Positions 38,948 to 51,039 are shown, counted from the stretch's first letter. The stretch is DNA of 64,000 bases from Staphylococcus capitis subsp. capitis (GCF_040739495.1 NZ_CP145263.1:620001-684000); one strand, 5' to 3'. Numbers and translations: made by a program. Notes: generated by a model from the sequence alone, not told the origin.

Positions 38948-39036
38948 GAAATGTCTAATAAAAAAACCGTAAACTAAGTTAAGTCTATAAACACTCTATG
39001 TTACAAGATATTTATAAACAGTCGTTTACGGTTAAA
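38948..39036 (-). terminator. Large-loop terminator of the 39068-39952 gene
   Basis: AACCGTAAAC and GTTTACGGTT form a 10-bp stem with a loop of about 60 bases. On the minus strand the stem is followed by a run of seven T residues. The long loop is unusual for an intrinsic terminator. Confidence 0.6.
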
Positions 39037-39067
39037 GTATAAAATTAATTATGTGTAAGTGTACTAA

Positions 39068-39952
39068 TCAACTTGAGAAATCCTGGTGCAAATGTCTAGG
39101 TTCAAATTTATATTTCTTATATTCATAGTTAATTTGGAAGCCCAACTCGTTGAAACGTTCAACCAATTTGCTATTTTTATTACGTATTTTAAAGTAGACT
39201 TTGTGAATAGTATAATGCTTGAAAGCGTATTTCAAAGCATACTCAAGTAAGTCAAAAGCAATCCCTTTGAGTCGATAATCCATATGGGAACTAAAGTACT
39301 TAATTTCGGCATTGTTGCGTTCAGTATCGACTTGTAAGTATAAATACCCCTTCAATAGACCTTCACTTACAAATATAAATAATCGATTATGTTCATCTAG
39401 TGATTCTATAATTTCATCCGGAGTCATTGCGTTATGTTTAAAGGTCATCATATGTAATTTGCTAAATGCACGATAGAAACCTTTTTGATATTCGATGATA
39501 TTTTGATTATTAAAATGATCTCCAAGGTCTTTTTGTGCTTCCAAATAATAATCAGTAAAATTATAACTAGCATGGATTGTCTTCATATAGGTTTTATATT
39601 CTTGTGCACCTTCTTCAAATGAAAAGTTGAATATGGATTCATCCGGTTGTTGTTCTATCAATTTATCAAACAGTAATTTGAATTGATTATCAGTCAAAGT
39701 AAAGTCTTGTGCAATAAATGGTCCTATTATTTTGTACCGATGATTATCATATGAGAAAGCAAGTATCAACGCTTGAATTTGATTATTTTCAGTCATTGCA
39801 ATCACGCCTGGATGAGTAATAGCTTCATTTAATAATGTGTCAAAATCCTCATATTCTTGAGGTAGTTTATATAAATAAGATGTTGATAAGTAACGAGATG
39901 AGTCTATAAAAGCTTTTATTTTTTGTGGTTCACGCAATTGAACGATATTCAT
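39068..39952 (-). CDS. GNAT-family acetyltransferase, unknown substrate
   Basis: 294 residues from the second of two adjacent ATG codons, which is better spaced from GGAGG. The C-terminal ~130 residues form a GNAT domain: FFSSHMDYRLKG-type region, then FDLLEYALKYAFKHY and ERFNELGFQINYEYKKY. The N-terminal half is probably a degenerate second GNAT repeat. Monocistronic. Confidence 0.72.
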   Translation of the reverse strand: MNIVQLREPQKIKAFIDSSRYLSTSYLYKLPQEYEDFDTLLNEAITHPGVIAMTENNQIQALILAFSYDNHRYKIIGPFIAQDFTLTDNQFKLLFDKLIEQQPDESIFNFSFEEGAQEYKTYMKTIHASYNFTDYYLEAQKDLGDHFNNQNIIEYQKGFYRAFSKLHMMTFKHNAMTPDEIIESLDEHNRLFIFVSEGLLKGYLYLQVDTERNNAEIKYFSSHMDYRLKGIAFDLLEYALKYAFKHYTIHKVYFKIRNKNSKLVERFNELGFQINYEYKKYKFEPRHLHQDFSS

Positions 39953-40176
39953 CATTCTACCTCCGCCTCTTATAGTCTTTCTTCAATTATATTATATTTA
40001 TAGAGAAATGAAAGTTTATCGATAGATACACATGTTACAATATGACTAATACTATTCAATGAATGAATAAGTTTAATTTTGAAAAAATATTTTGAGAGAG
40101 TTCTTCTTTACGATTCAAAAATTATTATTGTAAAAATTAAGCTAACTTCAAATTCATTTTCAGAAGGGAAGTTATC

Positions 40177-42312
40177 ATGAAATCCTTAATATTAGCTGAA
40201 AAGCCTTCGGTAGCTCGAGATATAGCTGAGGCATTAAATATCAAGCAGAAAAAGAATGGATATATTGAGAATGAAAAGTATATCGTGACTTGGGCATTAG
40301 GCCATTTAGTCACAAATGCAACACCAGAACAATATGATGTTTCATATAAAGAATGGAAACTTGAGGATTTACCTATTATACCTAAACATATGAAGACTAT
40401 TGTTATTGGTAAAACGAGTAAGCAATTTAAAACTGTAAAATCATTAATAATGGATAAAAAGGTGAACAACATCATTATAGCAACTGATGCGGGGCGAGAA
40501 GGGGAACTTGTCGCAAGGCTTATACTTGATAAAGTTGGCAACAAGAAACCAATTCAACGTTTATGGATTAGTTCGGTAACTAAGAAGGCCATTCAGAACG
40601 GTTTTAAACATTTAAAAGATGGACGTGCATATCATAGTCTTTATCAGGCAGCATTAGCGAGGAGTGAAGCGGATTGGATTGTAGGAATTAATGCCACACG
40701 TGCGCTGACAACAAAGTATGATGCACAATTATCACTAGGACGTGTTCAAACACCAACTATACAATTAGTGCAATCTAGACAGGAAGAAATCAATCATTTC
40801 CAACCTGAGAAGTACTATACATTATCAATTAAGGTAGATGGGTACAACTTTCAAATAGATTCAAATAAACGTTATAAAAATAAAGAAGATTTAGAAGCAC
40901 TTGCACAACAAGTAAAAAACCAAGAAGGCAAAATATTAGATATAAAAACTAAGCATAAGAAAATGTACCCACAAATGTTATATAATTTAACGGATTTACA
41001 ACAAGACGCGTATCGACGTTTTAAAATGGGACCGAAGGACACGTTAAATACATTACAAAACTTATATGAAAGACATAAAATTGTGACGTATCCACGTACT
41101 GACTCAAATTATTTAACGAATGATATGGTGGATACGATTAAGGAGCGTTTACAAGCCTTACTCGCTACTGAATATAAAGCCCATGTGCGAGAACTTATGA
41201 GTCAGTCTTTTTCACCTAAAATGAATATATTTAATGATGGAAAAGTATCAGATCACCATGCCATTATACCTACGGAAGTAAGACCATCACTTGATCAACT
41301 CAGTCAACGAGAATTAAAAATTTATACAATTATTGTTCAAAGATTTTTAGAAACTTTAATGAAACCTTACGAATATGAAAATGTTGTGATTAACTTTGGT
41401 ATAAAAGATTTAATCTTTACATTGAAAGAAAACATTCCTAAACAATTAGGTTTTAAGGCACTTAAAGAAGAGGAATTACGTCAAACATCATCACATCGAT
41501 TTACTAAAAATCTTAAGTTCAAAGTTCAAAAAGTGAATATTCATGAACATGAAACGAAAGCACCTGATTATTTTAATGAAGGTTCTCTATTAAAAGCGAT
41601 GGAAAATCCACAAAATTATATTAATTTTAGTAATAAAAAGTATGCTCAAACTCTTAAACAAACTGGAGGAATAGGGACAGTTGCAACTCGTGCAGACATT
41701 ATTGATAAGCTTTTTAATATGAATGCACTTGAATCAAGAGATGGTAAAATCAAAGTTACATCTAAAGGTAAACAAATTTTAGAGTTATCGCCTGATCAAT
41801 TAACATCACCTCTTTTAACTGCTCAGTGGGAAGAAAAGTTGATTCTTATTGAACAAGGGAAATATAACTCTCAGAAATTCATGAACGAAATGAGAGACTT
41901 CACTAAACAAATTGTAGACAAAATTAAAAATAGTGAACAAAAATATAAACATGATAATTTAACTACGACCGAATGTCCTACATGTGGTAAGTTCATGATC
42001 AAAGTAAAAACTAAAAATGGTCAAATGCTTGTATGCCAAGATCCTTCTTGTAAAACTAAGAAAAATGTTCAACGTAAAACGAATGCGCGTTGTCCTAATT
42101 GTAAGAAGAAAATGACTTTATTTGGAAGAGGGAAAGAGGCAGTATACAGATGTGTTTGCGGTCATTCTGAAACACAAGCTCAAATGAATAAGCGTATGAA
42201 AGAGAAAACTAACGGTAAAGTTTCACGTAAAGAAATGAAGAAATATATGAATAATACAGAAGAGATAGATAATAATCCATTTAAAGACGCTTTAAAAAAT
42301 TTAAAACTTTAA
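40177..42312 (+). CDS. topB: DNA topoisomerase III
   Basis: 711 residues. The Toprim domain begins [20 protein letters not shown] and holds DAGREGE at about 105-111. The active-site tyrosine is Tyr305 in [24 protein letters not shown] is also typical of type IA enzymes. The C terminus has two zinc-ribbon modules (CPTC...CQDPSC and CPNC...CVCG). It decatenates DNA and removes negative supercoils. A GAAGGGA ribosome site precedes the ATG. Confidence 0.95.
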   Translation: MKSLILAEKPSVARDIAEALNIKQKKNGYIENEKYIVTWALGHLVTNATPEQYDVSYKEWKLEDLPIIPKHMKTIVIGKTSKQFKTVKSLIMDKKVNNIIIATDAGREGELVARLILDKVGNKKPIQRLWISSVTKKAIQNGFKHLKDGRAYHSLYQAALARSEADWIVGINATRALTTKYDAQLSLGRVQTPTIQLVQSRQEEINHFQPEKYYTLSIKVDGYNFQIDSNKRYKNKEDLEALAQQVKNQEGKILDIKTKHKKMYPQMLYNLTDLQQDAYRRFKMGPKDTLNTLQNLYERHKIVTYPRTDSNYLTNDMVDTIKERLQALLATEYKAHVRELMSQSFSPKMNIFNDGKVSDHHAIIPTEVRPSLDQLSQRELKIYTIIVQRFLETLMKPYEYENVVINFGIKDLIFTLKENIPKQLGFKALKEEELRQTSSHRFTKNLKFKVQKVNIHEHETKAPDYFNEGSLLKAMENPQNYINFSNKKYAQTLKQTGGIGTVATRADIIDKLFNMNALESRDGKIKVTSKGKQILELSPDQLTSPLLTAQWEEKLILIEQGKYNSQKFMNEMRDFTKQIVDKIKNSEQKYKHDNLTTTECPTCGKFMIKVKTKNGQMLVCQDPSCKTKKNVQRKTNARCPNCKKKMTLFGRGKEAVYRCVCGHSETQAQMNKRMKEKTNGKVSRKEMKKYMNNTEEIDNNPFKDALKNLKL

Positions 42313-42316
42313 AAAA

Positions 42317-42360
42317 TAGCGAACGAAAAAATATAAATATAGTTAAAGGTTCGCTTTTGG
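42317..42360 (+). terminator. Terminator after topB
   Basis: AGCGAAC (42318-42324) pairs with GTTCGCT (42349-42355), with a 24-base AT loop, then TTT. Moderate strength. Confidence 0.65.
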
Positions 42361-42423
42361 TATTGTTTTTTGTGAATTTAGGTATTAAAATATTAAAGTA
42401 TTTCAAATAAAGGAGCATTTACC

Positions 42424-43758
42424 GTGAAAAAATACTTTCAGTTCGATAAGCATGGAACAAATTATAGAAATGAAATTTTAGGTGGTATCACGACGTTTTT
42501 ATCTATGGCTTATATCCTTGCCGTAAATCCTCAAGTTTTAAGTTTGGCTGGGGTAAAAGGTGTTTCTAGCGATATGAAAATGGACCAAGGGGCAATTTTT
42601 GTTGCCACTGCATTAGCTGCTTTCGTTGGTTCTTTATTTATGGGACTTATCGCTAAATATCCAATAGCCTTAGCGCCAGGAATGGGATTAAATGCTTTCT
42701 TCGCATTTACTGTTGTGCTCACAATGGGAATTCCATGGAAAGTAGGTTTAACCGGCGTACTATTCTCTGGGGTGTTCTTTGCTATCTTAACTGCCACAGG
42801 ATTAAGGGAAATCATTATTAATGCTATACCTTATCAGATGAAAATGGCTGTTTCAGCAGGTATAGGATTGTTTATCACCTTTGTAGGACTTCAAAGTTCT
42901 GGAATCATTATTAAAAATGATTCAACACTTGTTACACTTGGTCACTTAACTAAAGCGCCAGTATTATTAGCGATATTTGGAATTATAATTACTGTTATTT
43001 TATACGCTAAAAAAGTACCAGGTTCTATATTTATAGGGATGATTATTACAGCGATTGTAGGTATGATTACAGGTCAAATCCATACTCCATCAGGAATTGT
43101 AGGTCATATTCCTAGTATTAAACCAACTTTTGGTGTAGCGTTTGAATCATTTAAAGATCCTGGTCAATTATTCACAGTTCAATTTTTAATCGTCATTTTA
43201 ACATTTTTATTCATTGACTTCTTTGATACGGCAGGTACACTTGTAGCTGTTGCAACACAAGCTGGTATCATGAAAGATAATAAATTACCTAGAGCAGGAA
43301 GAGCGCTTTTCTCAGATTCACTTGCTACGATTGTGGGAGCAATTTTTGGTACAACAACAACTACTTCATACATAGAATCTACATCAGGTGTAGCGGTAGG
43401 TGCCCGTACAGGTTTTGCTAGTATTGTAACTGGTATTTGTTTCTTACTTGCACTATTCTTTAGTCCACTTATCGAAGTGGTTACAAGTGCTGTGACTACA
43501 CCTGCTTTAGTAGTTGTAGGTGTGTTAATGGCTTCTAACTTTGCTGAAATCAATTGGAAACGATTTGAAGTTGCGGTTCCTGCATTTATTACCATTATTA
43601 TGATGCCTTTATCATATTCAATTGCTACAGGTATCGCGTGTGGATTTATTTTCTATCCACTTACAATGGTTATTACCAAAAGACATAAAGAAGTACATCC
43701 TATTATGTATGTACTCATGGCATTATTTATACTTTACTTTGTGTTTGTTCATAAATAA
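42424..43758 (+). CDS. pbuG: NCS2-type purine permease (PbuG/AzgA group)
   Basis: 444 residues, about 12-14 membrane segments. The N terminus NEILGGITTFLSMAYILAVNP and the segment PGMGLNAFFAF are diagnostic. DFFDTAGTLVAVATQAG and TTTTSYIESTSGVA hold the substrate-binding residues. It imports hypoxanthine/guanine or adenine with protons. The 111-base upstream gap is too short for a full purine riboswitch plus terminator, and I see none. AAAGGAG precedes the GTG start at 42424. Confidence 0.9.
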   Translation: MKKYFQFDKHGTNYRNEILGGITTFLSMAYILAVNPQVLSLAGVKGVSSDMKMDQGAIFVATALAAFVGSLFMGLIAKYPIALAPGMGLNAFFAFTVVLTMGIPWKVGLTGVLFSGVFFAILTATGLREIIINAIPYQMKMAVSAGIGLFITFVGLQSSGIIIKNDSTLVTLGHLTKAPVLLAIFGIIITVILYAKKVPGSIFIGMIITAIVGMITGQIHTPSGIVGHIPSIKPTFGVAFESFKDPGQLFTVQFLIVILTFLFIDFFDTAGTLVAVATQAGIMKDNKLPRAGRALFSDSLATIVGAIFGTTTTTSYIESTSGVAVGARTGFASIVTGICFLLALFFSPLIEVVTSAVTTPALVVVGVLMASNFAEINWKRFEVAVPAFITIIMMPLSYSIATGIACGFIFYPLTMVITKRHKEVHPIMYVLMALFILYFVFVHK

Positions 43759-43761
43759 TAA

Positions 43762-43796
43762 AAAAGGTCGACCCATATATGGGCCGACTTTTTTCT
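43762..43796. terminator. Bidirectional terminator after the purine permease
   Basis: AAAGGTCGACCCA pairs with TGGGCCGACTTTT across a four-base loop with two imperfect pairs, followed by a T run. Confidence 0.88.
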
Positions 43797-43813
43797 ACTA
43801 TTATAAATGATAT

Positions 43814-44221
43814 TTATCTATGAATTTCTTCTTTTTCTCTACTATCGTTCTTATATTGAGTGTAGATTACTCGAGCATCTTTATTTGGTAGATAAGTTGG
43901 AGCAGATAAAACAATGAACACAAAAAATATCATTAAGAAGAATAAAATCCAATGTACTACCATACCAACTACTGGGATAAATGCAATAAATGATCCTACG
44001 ATACCTAAAATCGGTATAATAACCATTGGTTTAATAGAATTTTGAGTATCTACAAGTAAAATAATTGTAATAATAAGATAGAGAAATGCATTAAGTAATA
44101 ATGGTTGCCAACCAAAACTTAAAATGACACTACCACCTAAAAAAGGAATCCCATAGAAAAATTCACAAATGATAAGGAAAACCCCTAAAATTGCTAAAGT
44201 CATTTTAACTCCGTTTTTCAT
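43814..44221 (-). CDS. Small membrane protein, unknown
   Basis: 135 residues with four membrane segments (about 7-25, 30-55, 65-85 and 88-108) and a charged cytoplasmic tail (YTQYKNDSREKEEIHR). No family recognised with confidence. It converges on the purine permease and is divergent from the S10 operon. Confidence 0.65.
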   Translation of the reverse strand: MKNGVKMTLAILGVFLIICEFFYGIPFLGGSVILSFGWQPLLLNAFLYLIITIILLVDTQNSIKPMVIIPILGIVGSFIAFIPVVGMVVHWILFFLMIFFVFIVLSAPTYLPNKDARVIYTQYKNDSREKEEIHR

Positions 44222-44333
44222 CTAATCACTCCTATTCTCTTCCTATTATATTAAAGCTAACGTTATAAATATATTAATATGTTTCCGTTTAGGAAATGAA
44301 CTAAAATAAAAGTAAAAAATTTCAATAAAACGG

Positions 44334-44362
44334 TTGAACAAGCTCTTTATTTCAAGTACAAT
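44334..44362 (+). promoter_or_regulatory. Sigma-A promoter of the S10 operon
   Basis: TTGAAC (44334-44339) and TACAAT (44357-44362) with a 17-base spacer. Transcription should start near 44369, leaving a leader of about 205 bases before rpsJ. Confidence 0.75.
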
Positions 44363-44394
44363 AATCAAGTATGTGTTAGACAGATATATAGAAA

Positions 44395-44883
<489 letters not shown>

Positions 44884-44910
44884 TAGAAATTTTTAGGAGG
44901 TGGACTTTCG

Positions 44911-45573
44911 ATGACCAAAGGAATCTTAGGAAGAAAAATCGGGATGACACAAGTTTTCGGTGAAAACGGTGAATTAATCCCAGTAACAGTAGTAGAAGCA
45001 AGCCAAAACGTTGTATTACAAAAGAAAACTGAAGAAGTTGACGGTTACAACGCAATCCAAGTTGGATTTGAAGACAAACAAGCATATAAAAAAGGTTCTA
45101 AATCTAATAAATATGCAAATAAGCCAGCTGAAGGTCACGCTAAAAAAGCTGACACAGCACCTAAGCGCTTCATTCGTGAATTCCGCAACGTTAACGTTGA
45201 CGAATACGAAGTAGGTCAAGAAGTCTCAGTTGATACATTTGAAACTGGTGACATCATTGATGTTACAGGTGTTTCAAAAGGTAAAGGTTTCCAAGGTGCT
45301 ATCAAACGTCATGGTCAAGCACGTGGACCAATGGGTCACGGTTCTCATTTCCACAGAGCACCAGGTTCTGTAGGTATGGCTTCAGACGCTTCAAGAGTAT
45401 TTAAAGGACAAAAAATGCCAGGTCGCATGGGTGGAAACACTGTAACTGTTCAAAACTTAGAAGTCGTTCAAGTAGACACTGACAATAGCGTAATTTTAGT
45501 TAAAGGTAACGTACCTGGACCTAAAAAAGGCTTAGTAGAAATCACAACTTCAATTAAAAAAGGTAATAAATAA
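44911..45573 (+). CDS. rplC: 50S ribosomal protein L3
   Basis: 220 residues, starting [15 protein letters not shown]. The long loop segment [17 protein letters not shown], which reaches toward the peptidyl-transferase centre, is intact. It is an early 50S assembly protein that binds 23S rRNA. A 29-base gap leads to rplD. Confidence 0.98.
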   Translation: MTKGILGRKIGMTQVFGENGELIPVTVVEASQNVVLQKKTEEVDGYNAIQVGFEDKQAYKKGSKSNKYANKPAEGHAKKADTAPKRFIREFRNVNVDEYEVGQEVSVDTFETGDIIDVTGVSKGKGFQGAIKRHGQARGPMGHGSHFHRAPGSVGMASDASRVFKGQKMPGRMGGNTVTVQNLEVVQVDTDNSVILVKGNVPGPKKGLVEITTSIKKGNK

Positions 45574-45602
45574 TTCAAGAAGCGAAAGGAGGAAATTGCA
45601 TA

Positions 45603-46226
45603 ATGGCTAATTATGATGTTTTAAAAGTAGACGGATCTAAATCTGGTTCAGTTGAATTAAGCGATTCAGTATTCGCTATTGAACCTAATAATAGCGTTCT
45701 TTTCGAAGCTATTAACTTACAACGTGCGTCATTACGCCAAGGTACACACGCTGTTAAAAATCGTTCAGCTGTACGTGGTGGCGGACGTAAACCATGGAGA
45801 CAAAAAGGAACAGGTCGTGCACGTCAAGGTACAATCCGTGCTCCACAATGGCGCGGTGGTGGTATCGTATTCGGACCAACTCCAAGAAGTTATTCATACA
45901 AAATGCCTAAGAAAATGCGTCGTTTAGCTTTACGTTCTGCATTATCTTTCAAAGTTCAAGAAAATGGATTTACAGTTGTTGATTCTTTCGGTTTTGACGC
46001 TCCAAAAACAAAAGAATTCAAAAATGTTTTATCTACTCTTGAACAACCAAAAAAAGTTTTAGTTGTTACTGAAGACGAAGATGTAAATGTTGAATTATCA
46101 GCACGTAACATCCCTGGAGTACAAGTTTCAACTGCACAAGGATTAAACGTTTTAGATATTACAAGCGCTGACAGTGTAGTAATCACTGAAGCTGCTGCTA
46201 AAAAAGTTGAGGAGGTGCTCGGATAA
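45603..46226 (+). CDS. rplD: 50S ribosomal protein L4
   Basis: 207 residues. The tunnel-lining loop appears as [27 protein letters not shown] sequence, near residues 50-72. L4 is the autogenous regulator of the S10 operon in E. coli; whether it binds the leader at 44395-44535 is unknown. Its stop overlaps the rplW start by one base (TAATG). Confidence 0.98.
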   Translation: MANYDVLKVDGSKSGSVELSDSVFAIEPNNSVLFEAINLQRASLRQGTHAVKNRSAVRGGGRKPWRQKGTGRARQGTIRAPQWRGGGIVFGPTPRSYSYKMPKKMRRLALRSALSFKVQENGFTVVDSFGFDAPKTKEFKNVLSTLEQPKKVLVVTEDEDVNVELSARNIPGVQVSTAQGLNVLDITSADSVVITEAAAKKVEEVLG

Positions 46227-46501
46227 TGGAAGCAAGAGATATTCTTAAGCGCCCCGTAATCACTGAGAAATCTTCAGAAGCTATGGCAGAAGATAAATAT
46301 ACTTTCGACGTTGATACTCGTGTTAATAAAACACAAGTCAAAATTGCTGTAGAAGAAATCTTCGATGTAAAAGTTGAAAGTGTTAATATCATGAACTATA
46401 AACCTAAGAAAAAACGTATGGGCCGTTATCAAGGCTATACAAATAAAAGAAGAAAAGCGATTGTTAAATTAAAAGAAGGTTCAATCGACTTATTTAACTA
46501 A
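46226..46501 (+). CDS. rplW: 50S ribosomal protein L23
   Basis: 91 residues. Contains [17 protein letters not shown] and the C-terminal half typical of bacterial L23. It sits at the tunnel exit, where trigger factor and SRP dock. Translationally coupled to rplD. Confidence 0.98.
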   Translation: MEARDILKRPVITEKSSEAMAEDKYTFDVDTRVNKTQVKIAVEEIFDVKVESVNIMNYKPKKKRMGRYQGYTNKRRKAIVKLKEGSIDLFN

Positions 46502-46532
46502 AAATAAATTACCAATAAGGAGGTAAGCGACA

Positions 46533-47366
46533 ATGGCTCTTAAAAAATATAAGCCAATAACAAATGGTCGTCGTAATATGACTACTTTGGATTTCGCAGA
46601 AATCACAAAGACAACACCTGAAAAGTCATTATTACAACCGCTACCGAAAAGAGCGGGACGTAACAACCAAGGTAAATTGACTGTTCGCCATCATGGTGGA
46701 GGACATAAACGTCAATACCGTGTTATCGATTTCAAACGTAATAAAGATGGAATCACTGCTAAAGTAGATTCAATTCAATATGATCCAAACCGTTCAGCAA
46801 ACATTGCTTTATTAGTATATGCTGATGGTGAAAAACGCTATATCATCGCACCTAAAGGATTACAAGTAGGTCAAACTGTTGAAAGTGGTTCAGAAGCTGA
46901 TATTAAAGTAGGTAATGCTTTACCACTACAAGACATTCCAGTTGGTACTGTAATTCATAACATTGAGTTAAAACCAGGAAAAGGTGGACAACTTGCTCGT
47001 TCAGCTGGTGCTAGCTCACAAGTATTAGGTAAAGAAGGTAAATATGTATTAATCAGATTAAGATCTGGTGAAGTACGTATGATCTTATCTACTTGCCGTG
47101 CTACTATCGGTCAAGTTGGTAACTTACAACATGAACTTGTTAACGTTGGTAAAGCTGGACGTTCTAGATGGAAAGGCGTTCGCCCAACAGTTCGTGGTTC
47201 TGTTATGAACCCTAACGATCACCCACACGGTGGTGGTGAAGGTCGTGCACCAATCGGTAGACCATCTCCAATGTCACCATGGGGTAAACCAACTCTTGGT
47301 AAGAAAACACGTCGTGGTAAAAAATCATCAGACAAACTTATCGTTCGTGGACGTAAGAGAAAATAA
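46533..47366 (+). CDS. rplB: 50S ribosomal protein L2
   Basis: 277 residues, the standard length. [17 protein letters not shown] at the start and [20 protein letters not shown], with the conserved histidine region near the peptidyl-transferase centre, are present. A hairpin lies in the 67-base gap to rpsS, the largest gap in this part of the operon. Confidence 0.98.
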   Translation: MALKKYKPITNGRRNMTTLDFAEITKTTPEKSLLQPLPKRAGRNNQGKLTVRHHGGGHKRQYRVIDFKRNKDGITAKVDSIQYDPNRSANIALLVYADGEKRYIIAPKGLQVGQTVESGSEADIKVGNALPLQDIPVGTVIHNIELKPGKGGQLARSAGASSQVLGKEGKYVLIRLRSGEVRMILSTCRATIGQVGNLQHELVNVGKAGRSRWKGVRPTVRGSVMNPNDHPHGGGEGRAPIGRPSPMSPWGKPTLGKKTRRGKKSSDKLIVRGRKRK

Positions 47367-47384
47367 TAATAACAACTTATTTGG

Positions 47385-47412
47385 GTGTGCGGCTTAAAAG
47401 CTGCACGCACAC
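47385..47412 (+). promoter_or_regulatory. Hairpin between rplB and rpsS
   Basis: GTGTGC (47385-47390) pairs with GCACAC (47407-47412), and GCT/AGC closes an inner A-rich loop. There is no T run after it, so it is not a simple terminator. It may shape mRNA processing or rpsS translation. Confidence 0.5.
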
Positions 47413-47433
47413 AATAAGAAGGGAGGCGCCCAA

Positions 47434-47712
47434 ATGGCTCGTAGTATTAAAAAAGGACCTTTCGTCGATGATCACTTAATGAAAAAAGTAGAAGCACAAG
47501 ACGGAAGTGAAAAGAAACAAGTAATTAAAACATGGTCTCGTCGTTCTACAATTTTCCCTAACTTCATCGGTCATACTTTTGCAGTACACGATGGACGTAA
47601 ACATGTACCTGTATATGTAACAGAAGATATGGTAGGTCACAAATTAGGTGAATTTGCTCCTACTCGTACATTTAAAGGACATGCTGCAGACGACAAGAAA
47701 ACTAGAAGATAA
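47434..47712 (+). CDS. rpsS: 30S ribosomal protein S19
   Basis: 92 residues. [17 protein letters not shown] and the segment [22 protein letters not shown] are the S19 hallmarks. It sits in the 30S head and contacts S13. A GGGAGG ribosome site precedes the ATG. Confidence 0.98.
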   Translation: MARSIKKGPFVDDHLMKKVEAQDGSEKKQVIKTWSRRSTIFPNFIGHTFAVHDGRKHVPVYVTEDMVGHKLGEFAPTRTFKGHAADDKKTRR

Positions 47713-47739
47713 TTTTAATAAGTAGAGGAGGAAATCCTA

Positions 47740-48093
47740 ATGGAAGCAAAAGCGGTTGCTAGAACAATAAGAATCGCACCTCGTAAAGTAAGATTAGTTC
47801 TTGACTTAATCAGAGGTAAAAATGCTGCTGAAGCTATTGCTATTTTAAAATTAACTAACAAAGCTTCATCACCAGTAATCGAAAAAGTATTAATGTCCGC
47901 TTTAGCAAATGCAGAGCATAACTATGACATGAACACTGATGAATTAGTTATCAAAGAGGCATATGCAAATGAAGGACCAACTTTAAAACGTTTCCGCCCA
48001 CGTGCACAAGGTCGTGCAAGTGCAATTAATAAACGTACAAGCCACATTACAATCGTCGTAAGTGACGGTAAAGAAGAAGCTAAAGAAGCTTAA
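47740..48093 (+). CDS. rplV: 50S ribosomal protein L22
   Basis: 117 residues. The extended beta hairpin that lines the exit tunnel ends in [19 protein letters not shown]. Changes in this loop confer macrolide resistance in other bacteria; the loop here looks standard. Confidence 0.98.
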   Translation: MEAKAVARTIRIAPRKVRLVLDLIRGKNAAEAIAILKLTNKASSPVIEKVLMSALANAEHNYDMNTDELVIKEAYANEGPTLKRFRPRAQGRASAINKRTSHITIVVSDGKEEAKEA

Positions 48094-48116
48094 TAACTTT
48101 CTAAGGAGGGAATACT

Positions 48117-48770
48117 GTGGGTCAAAAAATTAATCCAATCGGACTTCGTGTCGGAGTTATCCGTGACTGGGAAGCGAAATGGTATGCTGAAAAAGACTTC
48201 GCTTCATTATTACACGAAGATTTAAAAATCCGTAAATTTATTGATAAAGAACTTAAAGAAGCATCAGTTTCTCATGTAGACATTGAACGTGCTGCTAACC
48301 GTATCAACATTGCTATTCACACTGGTAAACCAGGTATGGTAATTGGTAAAGGCGGTTCAGAAATTGAAAAACTTCGTAATAAATTAAACGCTTTAACAGA
48401 TAAAAAAGTACACATTAACGTAATTGAAATCAAAAAAGTTGATATTGATGCTCGTTTAGTAGCTGAAAATATCGCACGTCAATTAGAAAATCGTGCTTCA
48501 TTCCGTCGTGTACAAAAACAAGCTATCACAAGAGCTATGAAACTTGGTGCTAAAGGTATCAAAACTCAAGTATCAGGTCGTTTAGGCGGAGCTGACATCG
48601 CTCGTGCTGAACAATATTCAGAAGGAACTGTTCCACTTCATACTTTACGTGCTGACATCGATTACGCACACGCTGAAGCCGACACTACTTATGGTAAATT
48701 AGGCGTTAAAGTATGGATTTATCGTGGAGAAGTTCTTCCTACTAAGAACACTAGTGAAGGAGGAAAATAA
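48117..48770 (+). CDS. rpsC: 30S ribosomal protein S3
   Basis: 217 residues from a GTG. The KH domain has the GXXG loop in [12 protein letters not shown] at about residues 78-90. With S4 and S5 it forms the mRNA entry site, which has helicase activity. It is followed after two bases by rplP. Confidence 0.98.
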   Translation: MGQKINPIGLRVGVIRDWEAKWYAEKDFASLLHEDLKIRKFIDKELKEASVSHVDIERAANRINIAIHTGKPGMVIGKGGSEIEKLRNKLNALTDKKVHINVIEIKKVDIDARLVAENIARQLENRASFRRVQKQAITRAMKLGAKGIKTQVSGRLGGADIARAEQYSEGTVPLHTLRADIDYAHAEADTTYGKLGVKVWIYRGEVLPTKNTSEGGK

Positions 48771-48772
48771 TA

Positions 48773-49207
48773 ATGTTACTACCAAAACGTGTAAAATATC
48801 GTCGTCAACATCGTCCAAAAACAACTGGTCGTTCTAAAGGCGGTAACTACGTAACATTTGGTGAGTATGGTTTACAAGCAACTACAACGTCTTGGATCAC
48901 ATCTCGTCAAATCGAATCTGCTCGTATTGCAATGACACGTTACATGAAACGTGGCGGGAAAGTTTGGATTAAAATCTTCCCTCATACACCGTATACTAAA
49001 AAACCTTTAGAAGTACGTATGGGTGCCGGTAAAGGTGCGGTTGAAGGCTGGATTGCAGTCGTTAAACCTGGTAGAATCTTATTCGAAGTAGCTGGTGTAT
49101 CTGAAGAAGTTGCACGTGAAGCATTACGTTTAGCAAGTCACAAACTTCCAGTAAAAACTAAGTTTGTAAAACGTGAAGAATTGGGTGGTGAAACAAATGA
49201 AAGCTAA
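48773..49207 (+). CDS. rplP: 50S ribosomal protein L16
   Basis: 144 residues. [14 protein letters not shown] at the start and [19 protein letters not shown] are characteristic. It helps position the A-site tRNA. The end overlaps rpmC by 11 bases. Confidence 0.98.
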   Translation: MLLPKRVKYRRQHRPKTTGRSKGGNYVTFGEYGLQATTTSWITSRQIESARIAMTRYMKRGGKVWIKIFPHTPYTKKPLEVRMGAGKGAVEGWIAVVKPGRILFEVAGVSEEVAREALRLASHKLPVKTKFVKREELGGETNES

Positions 49208-49406
49208 GGAAATTAGAGACTTAACCACTTCAGAAATCGAAGAACAAATCAAATCTTCAAAAGAAGAGCTTTTTAACCTACGCTTTCAGTTAGCTACAGG
49301 TCAATTAGAAGAAACTGCACGTATTCGCACAGTAAGAAAAACGATTGCACGTCTAAAAACTGTTGCTCGTGAAAGAGAAATTGAACAAAGTAAGGCTAAT
49401 CAATAA
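49197..49406 (+). CDS. rpmC: 50S ribosomal protein L29
   Basis: 69 residues from the ATG at 49197; the frame is open eight codons earlier, inside rplP. Starts [15 protein letters not shown] and contains [17 protein letters not shown]. Two-helix protein at the tunnel exit. Confidence 0.97.
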
Positions 49407-49430
49407 TAATTGAAAGAGGAGGTTACGAAA

Positions 49431-49694
49431 GTGAGCGAAAGAAACGATCGTAAAGTTTATGTAGGTAGAGTTGTTTCAGACAAAATGGACAAAACTATTA
49501 CAGTTCTTGTAGAAACTTACAAAACTCACAAATTATACGGTAAACGAGTAAAATACTCTAAAAAATACAAAACTCATGATGAAAACAATTCAGCTAAATT
49601 AGGAGACATTGTTAAAATTCAAGAAACTCGTCCTTTATCAGCAACAAAACGTTTTCGTTTAGTAGAAATTGTTGAAGAGTCAGTAATTATTTAA
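49431..49694 (+). CDS. rpsQ: 30S ribosomal protein S17
   Basis: 87 residues from a GTG at 49431 that follows GAGGAGG. OB-fold with [20 protein letters not shown] and KYKTHDENN. It is an early 16S rRNA-binding protein. Confidence 0.97.
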   Translation: MSERNDRKVYVGRVVSDKMDKTITVLVETYKTHKLYGKRVKYSKKYKTHDENNSAKLGDIVKIQETRPLSATKRFRLVEIVEESVII

Positions 49695-49721
49695 TCAAGA
49701 TTAGAGATAAGGGAGGTTTAA

Positions 49722-50093
<372 letters not shown>

Positions 50094-50133
50094 TACAAAA
50101 ATTACCAATCATACTATTTAAGGAGGTGCCCAC

Positions 50134-50451
50134 ATGCATATCAAAAAAGGTGACAACGTAAAAGTTATCGCAGGTAAAGACAAAGGTAAAGAAGGTAAAG
50201 TTGTAGCGACTGAACCTAAAAAAGACCGTGTCGTTGTGGAAGGTGTTAACGTAATTAAAAAACACCAAAAACCAACTCAATTAAATCCTGAAGGTGGAAT
50301 CTTAGAAACAGAGGCAGCAATCCATGTTTCTAACGTACAATTATTAGACCCTAAAACAAACGAACCTACAAGAGTAGGATACAAAATTGTTGATGGTAAA
50401 AAAGTTCGCGTCGCTAAAAAATCAGGCGAAGAAATCAAATCTAATAATTAA
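50134..50451 (+). CDS. rplX: 50S ribosomal protein L24
   Basis: 105 residues. The KOW motif is visible as [20 protein letters not shown] at about residues 4-23. It initiates 50S assembly. An AGGAGGTG site precedes the ATG. Confidence 0.98.
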   Translation: MHIKKGDNVKVIAGKDKGKEGKVVATEPKKDRVVVEGVNVIKKHQKPTQLNPEGGILETEAAIHVSNVQLLDPKTNEPTRVGYKIVDGKKVRVAKKSGEEIKSNN

Positions 50452-50476
50452 TAACTAGTTGAAAGGAGGATCCACT

Positions 50477-51016
50477 TTGAACCGTTTAAAAGAAAAGTAT
50501 AACTCTGAAGTTACTGAGAACTTAGTTAAAAAATTCAACTATAGTTCAGTAATGGAAGTACCTAAAATCGAAAAAATCGTAGTGAACATGGGTGTAGGTG
50601 ACGCAGTTCAAAACTCTAAAGTATTAGATAATGCTGTAGAAGAGTTAGAATTAATTACTGGTCAAAAACCATTAGTAACTAAAGCAAAAAAATCAGTTGC
50701 AACATTCCGTTTACGTGAAGGTATGCCAATCGGTGCTAAAGTAACACTTCGCGGTGAAAGAATGTATGAATTCTTAGATAAACTTATTGCAGTATCATTA
50801 CCTCGTGTACGTGACTTCCAAGGCGTTTCTAAAACAGCTTTTGATGGACGCGGTAACTACACTTTAGGTGTTAAAGAACAATTAATTTTCCCTGAAATTG
50901 ATTATGATAAAGTAAGTAAAGTTAGAGGAATGGATATTGTTATCGTAACAACTGCTAATACTGACGAGGAAGCTCGTGAGTTATTATCAAACTTCGGTAT
51001 GCCATTTCGTAAATAA
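50477..51016 (+). CDS. rplE: 50S ribosomal protein L5
   Basis: 179 residues from a TTG at 50477, which follows AAGGAGG; a TTG six codons earlier contains the ribosome site itself. [12 protein letters not shown] and [13 protein letters not shown] are characteristic. It binds 5S rRNA. The TTG start is notable for such a highly expressed gene. Confidence 0.96.
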   Translation: MNRLKEKYNSEVTENLVKKFNYSSVMEVPKIEKIVVNMGVGDAVQNSKVLDNAVEELELITGQKPLVTKAKKSVATFRLREGMPIGAKVTLRGERMYEFLDKLIAVSLPRVRDFQGVSKTAFDGRGNYTLGVKEQLIFPEIDYDKVSKVRGMDIVIVTTANTDEEARELLSNFGMPFRK

Positions 51017-51039
51017 TCTCTAAAAAGGAGGCTAATTAA

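Noticed and set aside
42313..42423. Possible purine riboswitch before the purine permease
   Set aside because: The gap is only 111 bases, part of which is the topB terminator, and no purine-aptamer pattern was recognised.
43179..43595. 138-codon minus-strand frame inside the purine permease gene
   Set aside because: It is the mirror of a well-conserved membrane protein gene, lacks a ribosome site and gives a low-complexity product.
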